12,416 nt of DNA from Oscillospiraceae bacterium. GTDB taxonomy: Bacteria > Bacillota > Clostridia > Oscillospirales > Ruminococcaceae. Shown one piece after another: positions 5,636-12,416 of the stretch. The position numbers and the translations under genes were made by a program. Positions within the stretch are counted from its first letter, which is position 1, and each line of letters begins with the position of its first letter. Location: NCBI GenBank assembly GCA_016302225.1, contig JAEDOB010000034.1:1-12416 (forward strand), in the 5' to 3' direction. Under the pieces are notes generated by a model. That model saw only the letters and a list, made by a program, of their open reading frames with translations, ran no database searches and had not been told where the DNA came from.

Positions 5636-7153
5636 TCAAACAATAAGCGACTTACCCGTCATTTCCTCGGGCTGAGGAAGTCCCATAACTTTAAGCATAG
5701 TGGGAGCGATGTCCGCAAGAACGCCGCCCTCTCTCAGCTTGCAGTCCTCGCCGACAACGATGAAGGGAACGGGATTTGTGGTGTGTGCGGTGAAGGGGCT
5801 GCCGTCAGCCTCGTACATTTTGTCCGCATTGCCGTGGTCGGCGGTAATAAACGCAACACCGCCCTTTGCAAGGATAGCGTCAACCATTCTGCCAACACAG
5901 GTGTCAACAGCTTCAACAGCCGCCTTTGCAGCGTCGAAAATGCCTGTGTGACCAACCATATCGCAGTTAGCGTAGTTGAGGATAATAACGTCGTACTTGT
6001 CCTCGTTGATAGCCTTAACAACAGCGTCGCAAACCTCGTAAGCACTCATTTCGGGCTTCAGGTCAAAGGTGGGAACATCGGGGGACTGAATGAGGATCCT
6101 GTCCTCGCCCTCGAACTGCTTCTCCTCGCCGCCGTTGAAGAAGAAGGTAACGTGAGCATACTTCTGTGTTTCGGCAATTCTAAGCTGTGTCTTGCCCATT
6201 TTGCTGAGATATTCGCCCATAGTCATAGTCAGCTGCTCGGGAGGATATGCCACGGAAACGTTAGGCATTGCAGCATCATACTGAGCCATGCAAACGAAAT
6301 GCACGGGGAAATAGCCCTTCTTTCTCTCAAAGCCCTTGAACTCGGGGTCAACGAAAGCTCTTGTTATCTGTCTTGCACGGTCGGGACGGAAGTTGAAGAA
6401 GATAACGCTGTCGTTCTCCTTAATAGTGCCGTTCTCGTCTGTAACGGTAGGCAGCATAAACTCGTCCGTAACGCCGTTTGCATAGGAATCCTTGATTGCC
6501 TGAACGGGGTCTGTTCCCTTAACGCCCTCGCCCATAACCAAAGCATCGTAAGCCTTTTCAACTCTGTCCCAGGCATTGTCACGGTCCATAGCATAGTAAC
6601 GACCGGAAATGGTAGCCACCTTGCCAACGCCTATCTTCTTCATCTCGGCAACAGCCTCTTCCATAAACTCGGCTGCGGAGGAAGGAGGAACGTCACGTCC
6701 GTCAAGGAATGCGTGAACGTAAACCTTGTCAAGACCGTTCTGCTTAGCCATTTCCAGCAGACCGTACATATGCTCCATATGGCTGTGAACTCCGCCGGGA
6801 GAAAGCAGTCCCATCAGGTGGAGAGCAGAGCCGTTCTTCTTGCAGTTTTCCATAGCAGCGCAAAGAGCGGGATTCTTGAAGAAAACGCCGTCCTTAATGT
6901 CCTTGGAAATTTTAACCAGCATCTGATAAACGATACGTCCCGCACCGATATTGGTGTGACCAACCTCGGAGTTACCCATCTGACCGTCGGGCAAACCAAC
7001 GTCCAGACCGGAAGCACCGATAATAGTGTTGGGGCACTCGGCAAAATACTTGTCCAGATTGGGCTTCTTAGCGGCAGTGATAGCGTTTCCGTAATCGCTG
7101 TTGTTGATTCCGAAGCCGTCCATAATAATGAGAGCAACAGGTTTCTTACTCAT
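5636..7153 (-). CDS. gpmI: 2,3-bisphosphoglycerate-independent phosphoglycerate mutase
   Basis: Interconverts 3- and 2-phosphoglycerate in lower glycolysis. It is a manganese-dependent member of the alkaline phosphatase superfamily. It has 505 residues, normal for the family. The metal-binding MDGFGI (Asp12) opens the protein. The phosphoserine nucleophile is Ser62 in GQMGNSEVGHTNIGAGR. Then come FLDGRDVPP (about 148-156), the ISGRYYAMDRD substrate loop (about 183-193) and the C-terminal metal motif ADHGNADKM. The ATG is preceded by GGAAAGGAT. It follows tpiA by 173 bases that contain two hairpins and no convincing promoter, so it is probably co-transcribed with tpiA through a leaky hairpin, or it uses a weak promoter I cannot see. 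It ends at a strong terminator. Confidence 0.97.
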   Translation of the reverse strand: MSKKPVALIIMDGFGINNSDYGNAITAAKKPNLDKYFAECPNTIIGASGLDVGLPDGQMGNSEVGHTNIGAGRIVYQMLVKISKDIKDGVFFKNPALCAAMENCKKNGSALHLMGLLSPGGVHSHMEHMYGLLEMAKQNGLDKVYVHAFLDGRDVPPSSAAEFMEEAVAEMKKIGVGKVATISGRYYAMDRDNAWDRVEKAYDALVMGEGVKGTDPVQAIKDSYANGVTDEFMLPTVTDENGTIKENDSVIFFNFRPDRARQITRAFVDPEFKGFERKKGYFPVHFVCMAQYDAAMPNVSVAYPPEQLTMTMGEYLSKMGKTQLRIAETQKYAHVTFFFNGGEEKQFEGEDRILIQSPDVPTFDLKPEMSAYEVCDAVVKAINEDKYDVIILNYANCDMVGHTGIFDAAKAAVEAVDTCVGRMVDAILAKGGVAFITADHGNADKMYEADGSPFTAHTTNPVPFIVVGEDCKLREGGVLADIAPTMLKVMGLPQPEEMTGKSLIV

Positions 7154-7170
7154 TTTTCAATATCCTTTCC

Positions 7171-7206
7171 GTAAAACGGCAGGAGAACAAAACCTATCTC
7201 CTGCCG
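7171..7206 (-). terminator. hairpin just ahead of gpmI, weak terminator or attenuator
   Basis: A perfect 10-pair stem, CGGCAGGAGA (7206-7197) against TCTCCTGCCG (7186-7177), around a 10-base loop and followed by TTTTAC. Four T are few for an efficient terminator. The stem ends about 15 bases before the gpmI ribosome binding site. It may lower gpmI relative to tpiA, protect a processed gpmI message, or terminate partially. The remaining 74 bases up to the palindrome show no clear promoter. Confidence 0.6.
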
Positions 7207-7264
7207 AAAAATGCGATACTTTATTTTATAGCCAACCGAACACACCTTCATTGTTATTTCAGAA

Positions 7265-7313
7265 AGTGATATATTCGTGAGTGTTTTCTCCCGCCTTCGG
7301 CGGGAGAAAACAC
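7265..7313. repeat. palindromic repeat element, copy 1
   Basis: A perfect 15-base-pair inverted repeat (7281-7295 with 7299-7313) around the triloop TTC, with the plus-strand flank AGTGAnnTATTnnTG at 7265-7279. A second copy at 11187-11236 aligns without gaps: same flank, same 32-base distance from flank to loop centre, and 37 of 51 aligned positions identical. The stem lies 13 bases beyond the tpiA stop. No T run follows on either strand, so it is not an ordinary terminator. It resembles a REP-like or small non-autonomous palindromic element. Confidence 0.85.
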
Positions 7314-7326
7314 ATAATTGGCATTT

Positions 7327-8103
7327 TTAGCCGTTTACAGCAGCGTGAACAATAACGCTGAAATCGTTAGCCTTGAGAGATGCACCGCCGATAAGACCGC
7401 CGTCAACATCGGGCTTGGAAAGAAGCTCGGCAGCATTGCCTGCGTTCATAGAACCGCCGTACTGAATGGTAACAGCGTCTGCGGTAGCCTGATCGTAAAG
7501 CTTTGCAAGAGTTGCACGGATAAATGCGCAAACCTCCTGTGCCTGATCTGCGGTAGCAGTCTTGCCTGTGCCGATAGCCCAAACAGGCTCATAAGCGATA
7601 ACGGACTTCTTGATGTCCTCTGCGGAAACGCCGAAGAAATCAAGCTTTATCTGACGTGCGATAACTTCCTCGGTAATGTCGCACTCACGCTCCCAAAGCA
7701 GCTCGCCAACGCAAACGATAGGCTTAAGACCTGCAGCAAGAGCAGCCTTTGTTCTCTTGTTTACGGTTTCGTCTGTTTCGCCGAAATACTGTCTTCTCTC
7801 GGAGTGACCGATTACAACGTACTCAACGCCCAGCTCGGTGAGCATATCAGCGGAAATTTCGCCTGTGAATGCGCCGCTCTTTTCAAAGTGAACGTTCTCT
7901 GCGCCTACCTTTACATTGGAGCCTGCTGTGGTGTTTACAGCGGTCTCAAGGTTTGTGAAAGGAACGCAGGCAATGACCTCCACCTTGCCTTCTGCGTTTG
8001 CAACGAGGGGCTTGATAGCTTCGAGAAGCTCCTTAGCCTCGGGACGGGTCTTGTTCATCTTCCAGTTTCCTGCGATGATTGCTTTTCTCAGTGACTTATT
8101 CAT
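7327..8103 (-). CDS. tpiA: triosephosphate isomerase
   Basis: Interconverts dihydroxyacetone phosphate and glyceraldehyde 3-phosphate in glycolysis and gluconeogenesis; a cytoplasmic TIM-barrel dimer. It has 258 residues, close to the usual 250. All active-site elements are present: AGNWKMNKT (Lys15), VIGHSERR (His100), AYEPVWAIGTGKTA with catalytic Glu172 followed by the flexible loop 6, and the phosphate-binding IQYGGS and GLIGGASL segments. The ATG is preceded by AAAGGAG at eight bases. It has its own promoter about 50 bases upstream. It is separated from pgk, its common partner in Gram-positive glycolytic clusters, by fic and the lipoprotein gene. Message from the lipoprotein gene could also read into it, since no terminator is evident between them. 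Confidence 0.98.
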   Translation of the reverse strand: MNKSLRKAIIAGNWKMNKTRPEAKELLEAIKPLVANAEGKVEVIACVPFTNLETAVNTTAGSNVKVGAENVHFEKSGAFTGEISADMLTELGVEYVVIGHSERRQYFGETDETVNKRTKAALAAGLKPIVCVGELLWERECDITEEVIARQIKLDFFGVSAEDIKKSVIAYEPVWAIGTGKTATADQAQEVCAFIRATLAKLYDQATADAVTIQYGGSMNAGNAAELLSKPDVDGGLIGGASLKANDFSVIVHAAVNG

Positions 8104-8151
8104 TTTAACTACTCCTTTAAAGCGTTTTAGATTACAAAATTAACCGATTTT

Positions 8152-8180
8152 ATTGTAATATAAATATATGAAGCTGTCAT
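8152..8180 (-). promoter_or_regulatory. tpiA promoter
   Basis: ATGACA (8180-8175, one mismatch to consensus), 17-base spacer, TACAAT (8157-8152, one mismatch). The start would lie near 8145, about 40 bases before the ATG. The spacer is AT-rich. A single promoter here would drive tpiA and possibly gpmI. Confidence 0.8.
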
Positions 8181-8219
8181 TAACATTTCGTGTAATTATG
8201 GTATATTATTTAAGGAATC

Positions 8220-10397
8220 TCAATCCACCATATTTGAAAATGCCTGCTCTCCGCAGTGTATCTCACAGTCGGGTCGAACGGATCTCAGATAGATTATATC
8301 CTCATCTTCCTCCAAGATACCCGAAATAGAAATGCCCTTCAGAGTTTTCACCTCGGCAAGTGCTCTGAGATTTTCAAATTTCGTGCCGTTGCAGTCGATA
8401 GTTTCCAGCTTTGTTCCGATAAATACGCTCATATCCAAGGGCGCACCGTTCACGCCAAGCAGAGCAACTGTCCGTAAATTGGGACAGTTCCCGAAGAACT
8501 CATAGGACTCTGCCGAACCAAAAAGCTGACCGAAGGATTCCAGCGAATCTGAACCCTTAACATCGGAAATATCGTACCATTGGGAACTGCCGTCCCAGAA
8601 AAAGGTTTTCAGCTTTGGCAGCTTTTCGATAACACGGACATCAGCACCGTTTTTGTTTGCAAGATCCAATTCTTCCAAATCTGTCAGCTTTTCAATGTCG
8701 GAATTGCTTATACCATTCATAGAAGATACGGTCAAATTACGCAGGGAGGTCATTTCCGTAAGGAAACCGAAATCATCCGATTCAACGCTGTCAAGCTTTA
8801 ATTTACTTACGTTTTTCAGCTTGCCCAGCTGTTCTGCATTCTGTCCGCCGTTGAAAACTCTAACAGAAAATTCTTCCAAAGATGCAGCCTTTGCAATCTG
8901 TGCAAAGTCAAGCTTTGAAATGGTAATGTCAAGCTTTTTAAGGTTTGTGAGTGCTTCTATTCCCGAAAAATCGGGGAGATCATCATTTTCCCACCGGTAA
9001 ATTTCCAGCTCGGTAACATTGGGACAAGCAAAAATGTCCTCCAGCTGACTTCTCCCCACACTCTCGACCTTTACGGAAATACTGTCAACATTTCCAAGCC
9101 CCTTCAAAAAGCCGTAATCCTCATAATTCCCGAAAATATACAGCTTTTTCAGCTTCGTAAGCTTACAGAAATCGGGCAAATAACCATTGTCTGCGGAGAT
9201 ATATCCGTCCTCATCTGTTACCGACGGATAGTAGGAAAGCTCCTCCAACGCCGTCAATTCCGTCAGATATTCGGGGTTTTCTATCTCCGCCTGATACATA
9301 TACAAGCCCTTCAAATTCGGCAGATTTTCGCTAAGCCATTTCAAATCAAAGGAAACGTCATAGCTGTGATAATTATCGCCTTTCACGGCTGCACACAGCA
9401 CTGCATTTTCGGGGAAAACCATATCCGAAGTAAGCATATTGAACGTAAACTCGTCACGGCTTGAAATGCAGAGATATTCCGTATCTGCGGGGACAAAGGT
9501 TTCCCCAAACGCAAATCCGTCAATCCCCTCCGCAGACAGCTTATCCTTGTAATAATACTCAGCGTCCTCAAGGGAATCGCCATTTCGGCAGGTTTCCATA
9601 TCGGCAAAGCACATTTCAAGGTCGATAATACCGCCGCCCATATCGGTTACGGAAGCAACACAGGCGTAGCTTTCGCCCCTTTCCAGAGCCTTTGAAGCAG
9701 ATTTCGCTATCTGGTGATTTTCCTCCAGCTTGACAAACAGCTGCTCGGCTGCGTCTGCCATAAGCTCGGCATTGCCCTCTACAAGGCTGTCCCATTCGTT
9801 CGATTGACCGATAATGAAATATAGTGCGGGCTTTGAACCGCTTTTTGCGTCCTCAATGCTTTCATAGCCGTAAGAATCAAGCACGAATTCCACATATTTT
9901 TCGTAGCTGTCAATGCCAAGTTCATCAAGAATCCCCGCTTCGGCAAACTCTTTGTAGCTTTCCTCGTTGAGCATTTCAGTCAGATATTCGTAATCATTGT
10001 TTCCGAACAAAACTTCATCGGTTTCATCATCGTTCAGCACAGAAAAGCTGCCGTCATCGTTAAGGCGGAGGGTGAGATAATAGCCGTTACGGTTTTCGGC
10101 GGCAGTTCTTATAAATTCTTTGTCGGGACGGGAAAATGCAATATCTCCGACCTGCATATTCTCCGAAACAGGCTCTGTTTCCGCCAAAGTCGTTTCGCTT
10201 ATTTCGGAAGATACGGTATCGGACGCCGCTGTTTCAACGACCATTCCCTCTGCCGAACTGTCCTCTTTATTGGACAGCACCGTTTCCGAAACAGTACCCT
10301 CCTCCGCAATTCCACCGCTGTTTTTAGGCTGACAGCCGCAAAGTCCCGCACACATAATTACCGCTGTTATGACCGAAAAAATCCGTCTGTGTTTCAT
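8220..10397 (-). CDS. leucine-rich-repeat surface lipoprotein
   Basis: Predicted lipoprotein of 725 residues anchored on the outer face of the membrane. The signal peptide has a basic start (MKHRRIF), a hydrophobic core and a lipobox LCGC, with Cys22 as the likely lipidated residue. Residues 23-80 are a Ser/Thr/Glu-rich tether. A mixed alpha/beta region of no recognised family follows at about 85-345. From about 350 to 700 there are irregular leucine-rich repeats with units such as LTNLKKLDI, MTSLRNLTV and LTDLEELDL. No transpeptidase anchor or transmembrane segment is seen at the C-terminus. The ATG follows a GGGGG ribosome binding site. Such proteins usually bind ligands or host or substrate surfaces; the partner cannot be read from sequence. 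It has its own strong promoter and no obvious terminator before tpiA. Confidence 0.9.
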   Translation of the reverse strand: MKHRRIFSVITAVIMCAGLCGCQPKNSGGIAEEGTVSETVLSNKEDSSAEGMVVETAASDTVSSEISETTLAETEPVSENMQVGDIAFSRPDKEFIRTAAENRNGYYLTLRLNDDGSFSVLNDDETDEVLFGNNDYEYLTEMLNEESYKEFAEAGILDELGIDSYEKYVEFVLDSYGYESIEDAKSGSKPALYFIIGQSNEWDSLVEGNAELMADAAEQLFVKLEENHQIAKSASKALERGESYACVASVTDMGGGIIDLEMCFADMETCRNGDSLEDAEYYYKDKLSAEGIDGFAFGETFVPADTEYLCISSRDEFTFNMLTSDMVFPENAVLCAAVKGDNYHSYDVSFDLKWLSENLPNLKGLYMYQAEIENPEYLTELTALEELSYYPSVTDEDGYISADNGYLPDFCKLTKLKKLYIFGNYEDYGFLKGLGNVDSISVKVESVGRSQLEDIFACPNVTELEIYRWENDDLPDFSGIEALTNLKKLDITISKLDFAQIAKAASLEEFSVRVFNGGQNAEQLGKLKNVSKLKLDSVESDDFGFLTEMTSLRNLTVSSMNGISNSDIEKLTDLEELDLANKNGADVRVIEKLPKLKTFFWDGSSQWYDISDVKGSDSLESFGQLFGSAESYEFFGNCPNLRTVALLGVNGAPLDMSVFIGTKLETIDCNGTKFENLRALAEVKTLKGISISGILEEDEDIIYLRSVRPDCEIHCGEQAFSNMVD

Positions 10398-10443
10398 AAA
10401 TTATACCCCCATAAAATCCGTCAGAAATTAAGTTTATGTCAAT

Positions 10444-10472
10444 ATTATATAGCAAAAATTTTCAAATGTCAA
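10444..10472 (-). promoter_or_regulatory. promoter of the lipoprotein gene
   Basis: Perfect TTGACA (10472-10467), 17-base spacer and perfect TATAAT (10449-10444). The start would lie near 10437, about 40 bases before the ATG. It begins one base after the T run of the fic terminator. Confidence 0.93.
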
Positions 10473-10473
10473 C

Positions 10474-10512
10474 AAAAAGTGCCCCTGTCCCACAAAAAGC
10501 AGAACAGCGGCA
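10474..10512 (-). terminator. intrinsic terminator of fic
   Basis: TGCC-G-CTGTTC (10512-10502) pairs with GGACAG-G-GGCA (10490-10480): ten pairs, including one G-U, interrupted by a G-G mismatch, around an 11-base loop, then C and five T. It lies directly after the fic stop at 10518. The stem is imperfect, so some read-through is possible. Confidence 0.72.
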
Positions 10513-10517
10513 GATGT

Positions 10518-11123
10518 TTACAATTCGTTTGATTTGTATGCGGTATATCCCTCGTAAAAATAGCTTGCGTCGATGCCCTTCATATACATTTCACGGTCGT
10601 TTACCGCATCTGTCAGGGCATTCCCGAGAACATGCTTTATCTCAATATCCCGAACGGGACTGCGTTCCATAGCAAGCAGATAGTCATCCTTGTCAACACG
10701 GCTCCAGTCAACCACCTTGTGCAGACTTGTTTTAAGCATATGGTCAAGCCAGATCCTTCCGCTTCTGCCGTTGCCCTCACGGAAGGGGTGAGCAGCGTTC
10801 ATCTCCACATACTTTTCGATTATCTCATCAAATGTTGACTGCGGCATTTTGTCGATATTTTCAAGAGCTGCTTCAAGATATATGACGGGAGCAAAACGGA
10901 AATTTCCTTTGGCAATATTGACATCACGAAGCTTTCCCGCAAAATCATATATATCCTCAAACAAAATGCGGTGTATCTCGGAAAGCGTTTTGAAGGTTCC
11001 CGCAGAAAGCGTATCAAGACAGCCGCTTTCAAAAAGTTTAAGGGCTTTTTTCTTGCTGATTCGTTCTTCTTCACGGGCAAGTTCGGCAGAGTCGGTTATT
11101 CCAAGCTTGTTTTCAAGTGCCAT
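10518..11123 (-). CDS. fic: Fic-domain AMP-transferase, class III (self-inhibited)
   Basis: Predicted to transfer AMP from ATP to a hydroxyl on target proteins; studied class III relatives modify DNA gyrase and topoisomerase IV and slow growth. It has 201 residues, typical of small class III Fic proteins. The catalytic loop HPFREGNGRSGR (112-123, His112) is intact. The inhibitory helix is in the same chain at the C-terminus: SYFYEG (187-192) fits the (S/T)xxxE(G/N) motif, with Glu191 placed to block ATP. Tyr188 corresponds to the autoAMPylated tyrosine of the Neisseria enzyme, by alignment from memory. The N-terminus (LGITDSAELAREEERISKKKA) is also typical of this class. No separate antitoxin gene is expected, and none is seen. 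It stands alone between pgk and the lipoprotein gene, with its own promoter and terminator. The ATG follows AGGAAAGGAA. Confidence 0.95.
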   Translation of the reverse strand: MALENKLGITDSAELAREEERISKKKALKLFESGCLDTLSAGTFKTLSEIHRILFEDIYDFAGKLRDVNIAKGNFRFAPVIYLEAALENIDKMPQSTFDEIIEKYVEMNAAHPFREGNGRSGRIWLDHMLKTSLHKVVDWSRVDKDDYLLAMERSPVRDIEIKHVLGNALTDAVNDREMYMKGIDASYFYEGYTAYKSNEL

Positions 11124-11186
11124 AGTGTTATTCCTTTCCTAAGAAACCGCTGAATTAATCAATATTTTCATTTTTTCTGTTACAAG

Positions 11187-11236
11187 AGTGACGTATTTAT
11201 GTGGGTGTTCCCCCGCCGAAGGCGGGGGAACACCCA
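11187..11236. repeat. palindromic repeat element, copy 2
   Basis: A 16-base-pair inverted repeat (11202-11217 with 11221-11236) around the loop GAA, with the AGTGAnnTATTnnTG flank at 11187-11201. Relative to copy 1 the stem differs at three positions, and each change is matched on the opposite arm (T-A to G-C twice, T-A to C-G once). If the promoter at 11267-11295 is used, this hairpin lies inside the untranslated leader of fic, about 80 bases before its start codon. Confidence 0.85.
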
Positions 11237-11266
11237 TTAATCAGTAATTCCCTAATCTATACAGAT

Positions 11267-11295
11267 ATTATACCACTTCTCCCCCGAAAAATCAA
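11267..11295 (-). promoter_or_regulatory. fic promoter
   Basis: TTGATT (11295-11290), 17-base spacer and perfect TATAAT (11272-11267), with TGG directly before it as an extended -10. The start would be near 11260, giving fic a leader of about 135 bases that contains palindrome copy 2. Only two bases separate it from the T run of the pgk terminator. Confidence 0.88.
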
Positions 11296-11297
11296 GC

Positions 11298-11332
11298 AAA
11301 AAACAAACCGCTGCCCCAAAGAACAGCGGTCT
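11298..11332 (-). terminator. intrinsic terminator of pgk
   Basis: AGACCGCTG (11332-11324) pairs with CAGCGGTTT (11313-11305) over nine pairs, one of them G-U, around a 10-base loop, followed by G and six T. It lies about 30 bases after the pgk stop. Confidence 0.9.
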
Positions 11333-11364
11333 GCGAAAAATCAATTATTTCTGTCAAACAAAAA

Positions 11365-12416
11365 TTACTTCTCAGCAATAGCAGCAACGCCGGGAAGAAC
11401 CTTGCCCTCGAGGTACTCGAGAGAAGCTCCGCCGCCTGTGGAGATGTGGGACATCTTGTCGGCATAGCCCAGGTTGATAGCTGCGGTAGCGGAATCGCCG
11501 CCGCCGATGATAGTGGTAGCGTCAGCCTCTGCGAGAGCCTCGCAAACAGCAACAGTACCCTTCTTGAGAGTGGGGTTCTCAAATACGCCCATAGGACCGT
11601 TCCAAACAACAGTCTTAGCGGACTTAGCAGCAGCTGCGAAAAGCTCCATAGTCTTGGGACCAATGTCAAGACCCATCTTATCAGCGGGGATCTTGTCGGA
11701 ATCTACGATCTCAACGGAGATCTCAGCGTCGATAGGATCGGGGAAGGAAGCAGCGACAGCAGTATCAACAGGCAGGAGCAGCTTCTTGCCCAGCTTGTCA
11801 GCCTTAGCCAGCATTTCCTTGCAGTAGTCGATCTTTTCCTCGTCAACGAGAGATGTACCTACCTCAAAGCCCTTAGCCTTGAGGAATGTATAAGCCATAC
11901 CTCCGCCGATAATGAGAGTATCGCACTTTTCGAGCAGATTGGAGATAACGTTCAGCTTGTCTGCAACCTTAGCACCGCCGAGGATAGCAACGAAGGGACG
12001 AACGGGATCCTCAACAGCGTTTCCGAGATACTGAATTTCCTTCTGCATCAGGTAACCGACTGCGGTCTCCTTAACGAACTTTGCAACGCCTTCTGTGGAA
12101 GCGTGTGCTCTGTGAGAAGAACCGAAAGCGTCCATTACAAATACTTCGCCGTCAACCAGGTCAGCCAGCTCCTTGGAGAGGTTTTCGCCGTTCTTGGTTT
12201 CGTCAGCGCCTCTGAATCTTGTGTTTTCGAGAACAACAACATCGCCGTCAGCCATTTCGGAAACAGCCTTCTTAGCATTGTCGCCTACAACAGTATCATC
12301 GGGAGCGAATGTAACCTTTGTGCCGGGGAGAAGCTCTGCCAGTCTGTCAGCAGCGGGCTTCAGGGAGAACTTAGCCTCGGGGCCGTTCTTGGGCTTGCCG
12401 AGATGAGAGCAGAGAA
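11365..12416 (-). CDS. pgk: phosphoglycerate kinase, missing its N-terminal end
   Basis: Transfers the acyl phosphate of 1,3-bisphosphoglycerate to ADP, the first ATP-making step of glycolysis. The frame is open to the window edge; about 349 residues are visible of an expected 400 or so, so the start codon lies outside. The first visible residues, CSHLGKPKNGP, are the N-domain SHLGRPKG substrate loop. Then come VVLENTRF, the VMDAFGSSHRAHAST segment, ILGGAKVADKLNVI, the IGGGMAYTFLKAKG hinge and, in the C-terminal domain, WNGPMGVFE, IIGGGDSATA and HISTGGGASLEYLEG of the nucleotide and phosphate site. It ends at a clear terminator. tpiA, the usual downstream partner, comes only after fic and the lipoprotein gene. 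Confidence 0.97.
   Translation of the reverse strand, partial: LCSHLGKPKNGPEAKFSLKPAADRLAELLPGTKVTFAPDDTVVGDNAKKAVSEMADGDVVVLENTRFRGADETKNGENLSKELADLVDGEVFVMDAFGSSHRAHASTEGVAKFVKETAVGYLMQKEIQYLGNAVEDPVRPFVAILGGAKVADKLNVISNLLEKCDTLIIGGGMAYTFLKAKGFEVGTSLVDEEKIDYCKEMLAKADKLGKKLLLPVDTAVAASFPDPIDAEISVEIVDSDKIPADKMGLDIGPKTMELFAAAAKSAKTVVWNGPMGVFENPTLKKGTVAVCEALAEADATTIIGGGDSATAAINLGYADKMSHISTGGGASLEYLEGKVLPGVAAIAEK

Noticed and set aside
5783..7174. 463-codon open frame on the plus strand opposite gpmI
   Set aside because: gpmI is unmistakable on the minus strand. The antisense frame has low-complexity, implausible protein and no ribosome binding site; it is a by-product of codon bias.
7207..7264. 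Possible gpmI promoter around TATAAA upstream of the hairpin
   Set aside because: No acceptable -35 box at 16-18 bases, so not supported.
7281..7313. Palindrome copy 1 as the tpiA terminator
   Set aside because: Neither strand has a T run after the stem, and the element is repeated elsewhere with a conserved flank, so I list it as a repeat.
7318..8094. 258-codon plus-strand frame almost exactly opposite tpiA
   Set aside because: tpiA has every active-site motif. The mirror frame has no recognisable domain and no upstream signals.
1..12416. CRISPR array, tRNA, rRNA, insertion sequence, prophage or defence operon
   Set aside because: Looked for regularly spaced repeats, cloverleaf-like segments, transposase or integrase motifs and defence domains; none seen apart from the single Fic protein.

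Overview
The window looks like chromosomal DNA from a low-to-mid-GC Gram-positive anaerobe, probably a clostridium of the Ruminococcus/Oscillospiraceae kind. This is an inference from a PyrR-type attenuator in front of a pyr operon, strong AGGAGG-like ribosome binding sites, textbook TTGACA/TATAAT promoters, a long type 2 OMP decarboxylase and a leucine-rich-repeat lipoprotein. Every gene I can support lies on the minus strand, so the window reads biologically from its right end to its left end.

Right part (12416 to 5578): three lower-glycolysis genes, pgk (start outside the window), tpiA and gpmI, are in a familiar order. Between pgk and tpiA sit two unrelated genes, a class III Fic AMP-transferase and a large surface leucine-rich-repeat lipoprotein. 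pgk, fic and gpmI each have a terminator behind them, and the -35 box for the next gene follows within 1-5 bases. No terminator is evident behind the lipoprotein gene. tpiA has its own promoter. gpmI follows tpiA after two hairpins.

Middle (5577 to 4720): one AT-rich gene of unknown function, predicted to be all-helical and HEAT-like, with its own strong extended -10 promoter. Its composition differs from both neighbours, and it looks acquired.

Left part (4719 to 1): the de novo UMP biosynthesis operon pyrR-pyrC-pyrF-carA-carB (carB continues outside the window). The leader shows a good promoter, a PyrR-binding hairpin, a segment able to act as antiterminator, and an intrinsic terminator: the complete uridine-nucleotide-responsive attenuator. 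pyrB, pyrK, pyrD and pyrE are not in the window. The pyrF-carA gap holds three mutually complementary 10-base segments that could form either of two exclusive hairpins.

The most notable non-coding signals are this pyrF-carA structure and a two-copy palindromic element (7265-7313 and 11187-11236) whose stems differ by three compensatory base-pair changes. I see no CRISPR array, tRNA, rRNA, transposase, integrase or recognisable defence operon.
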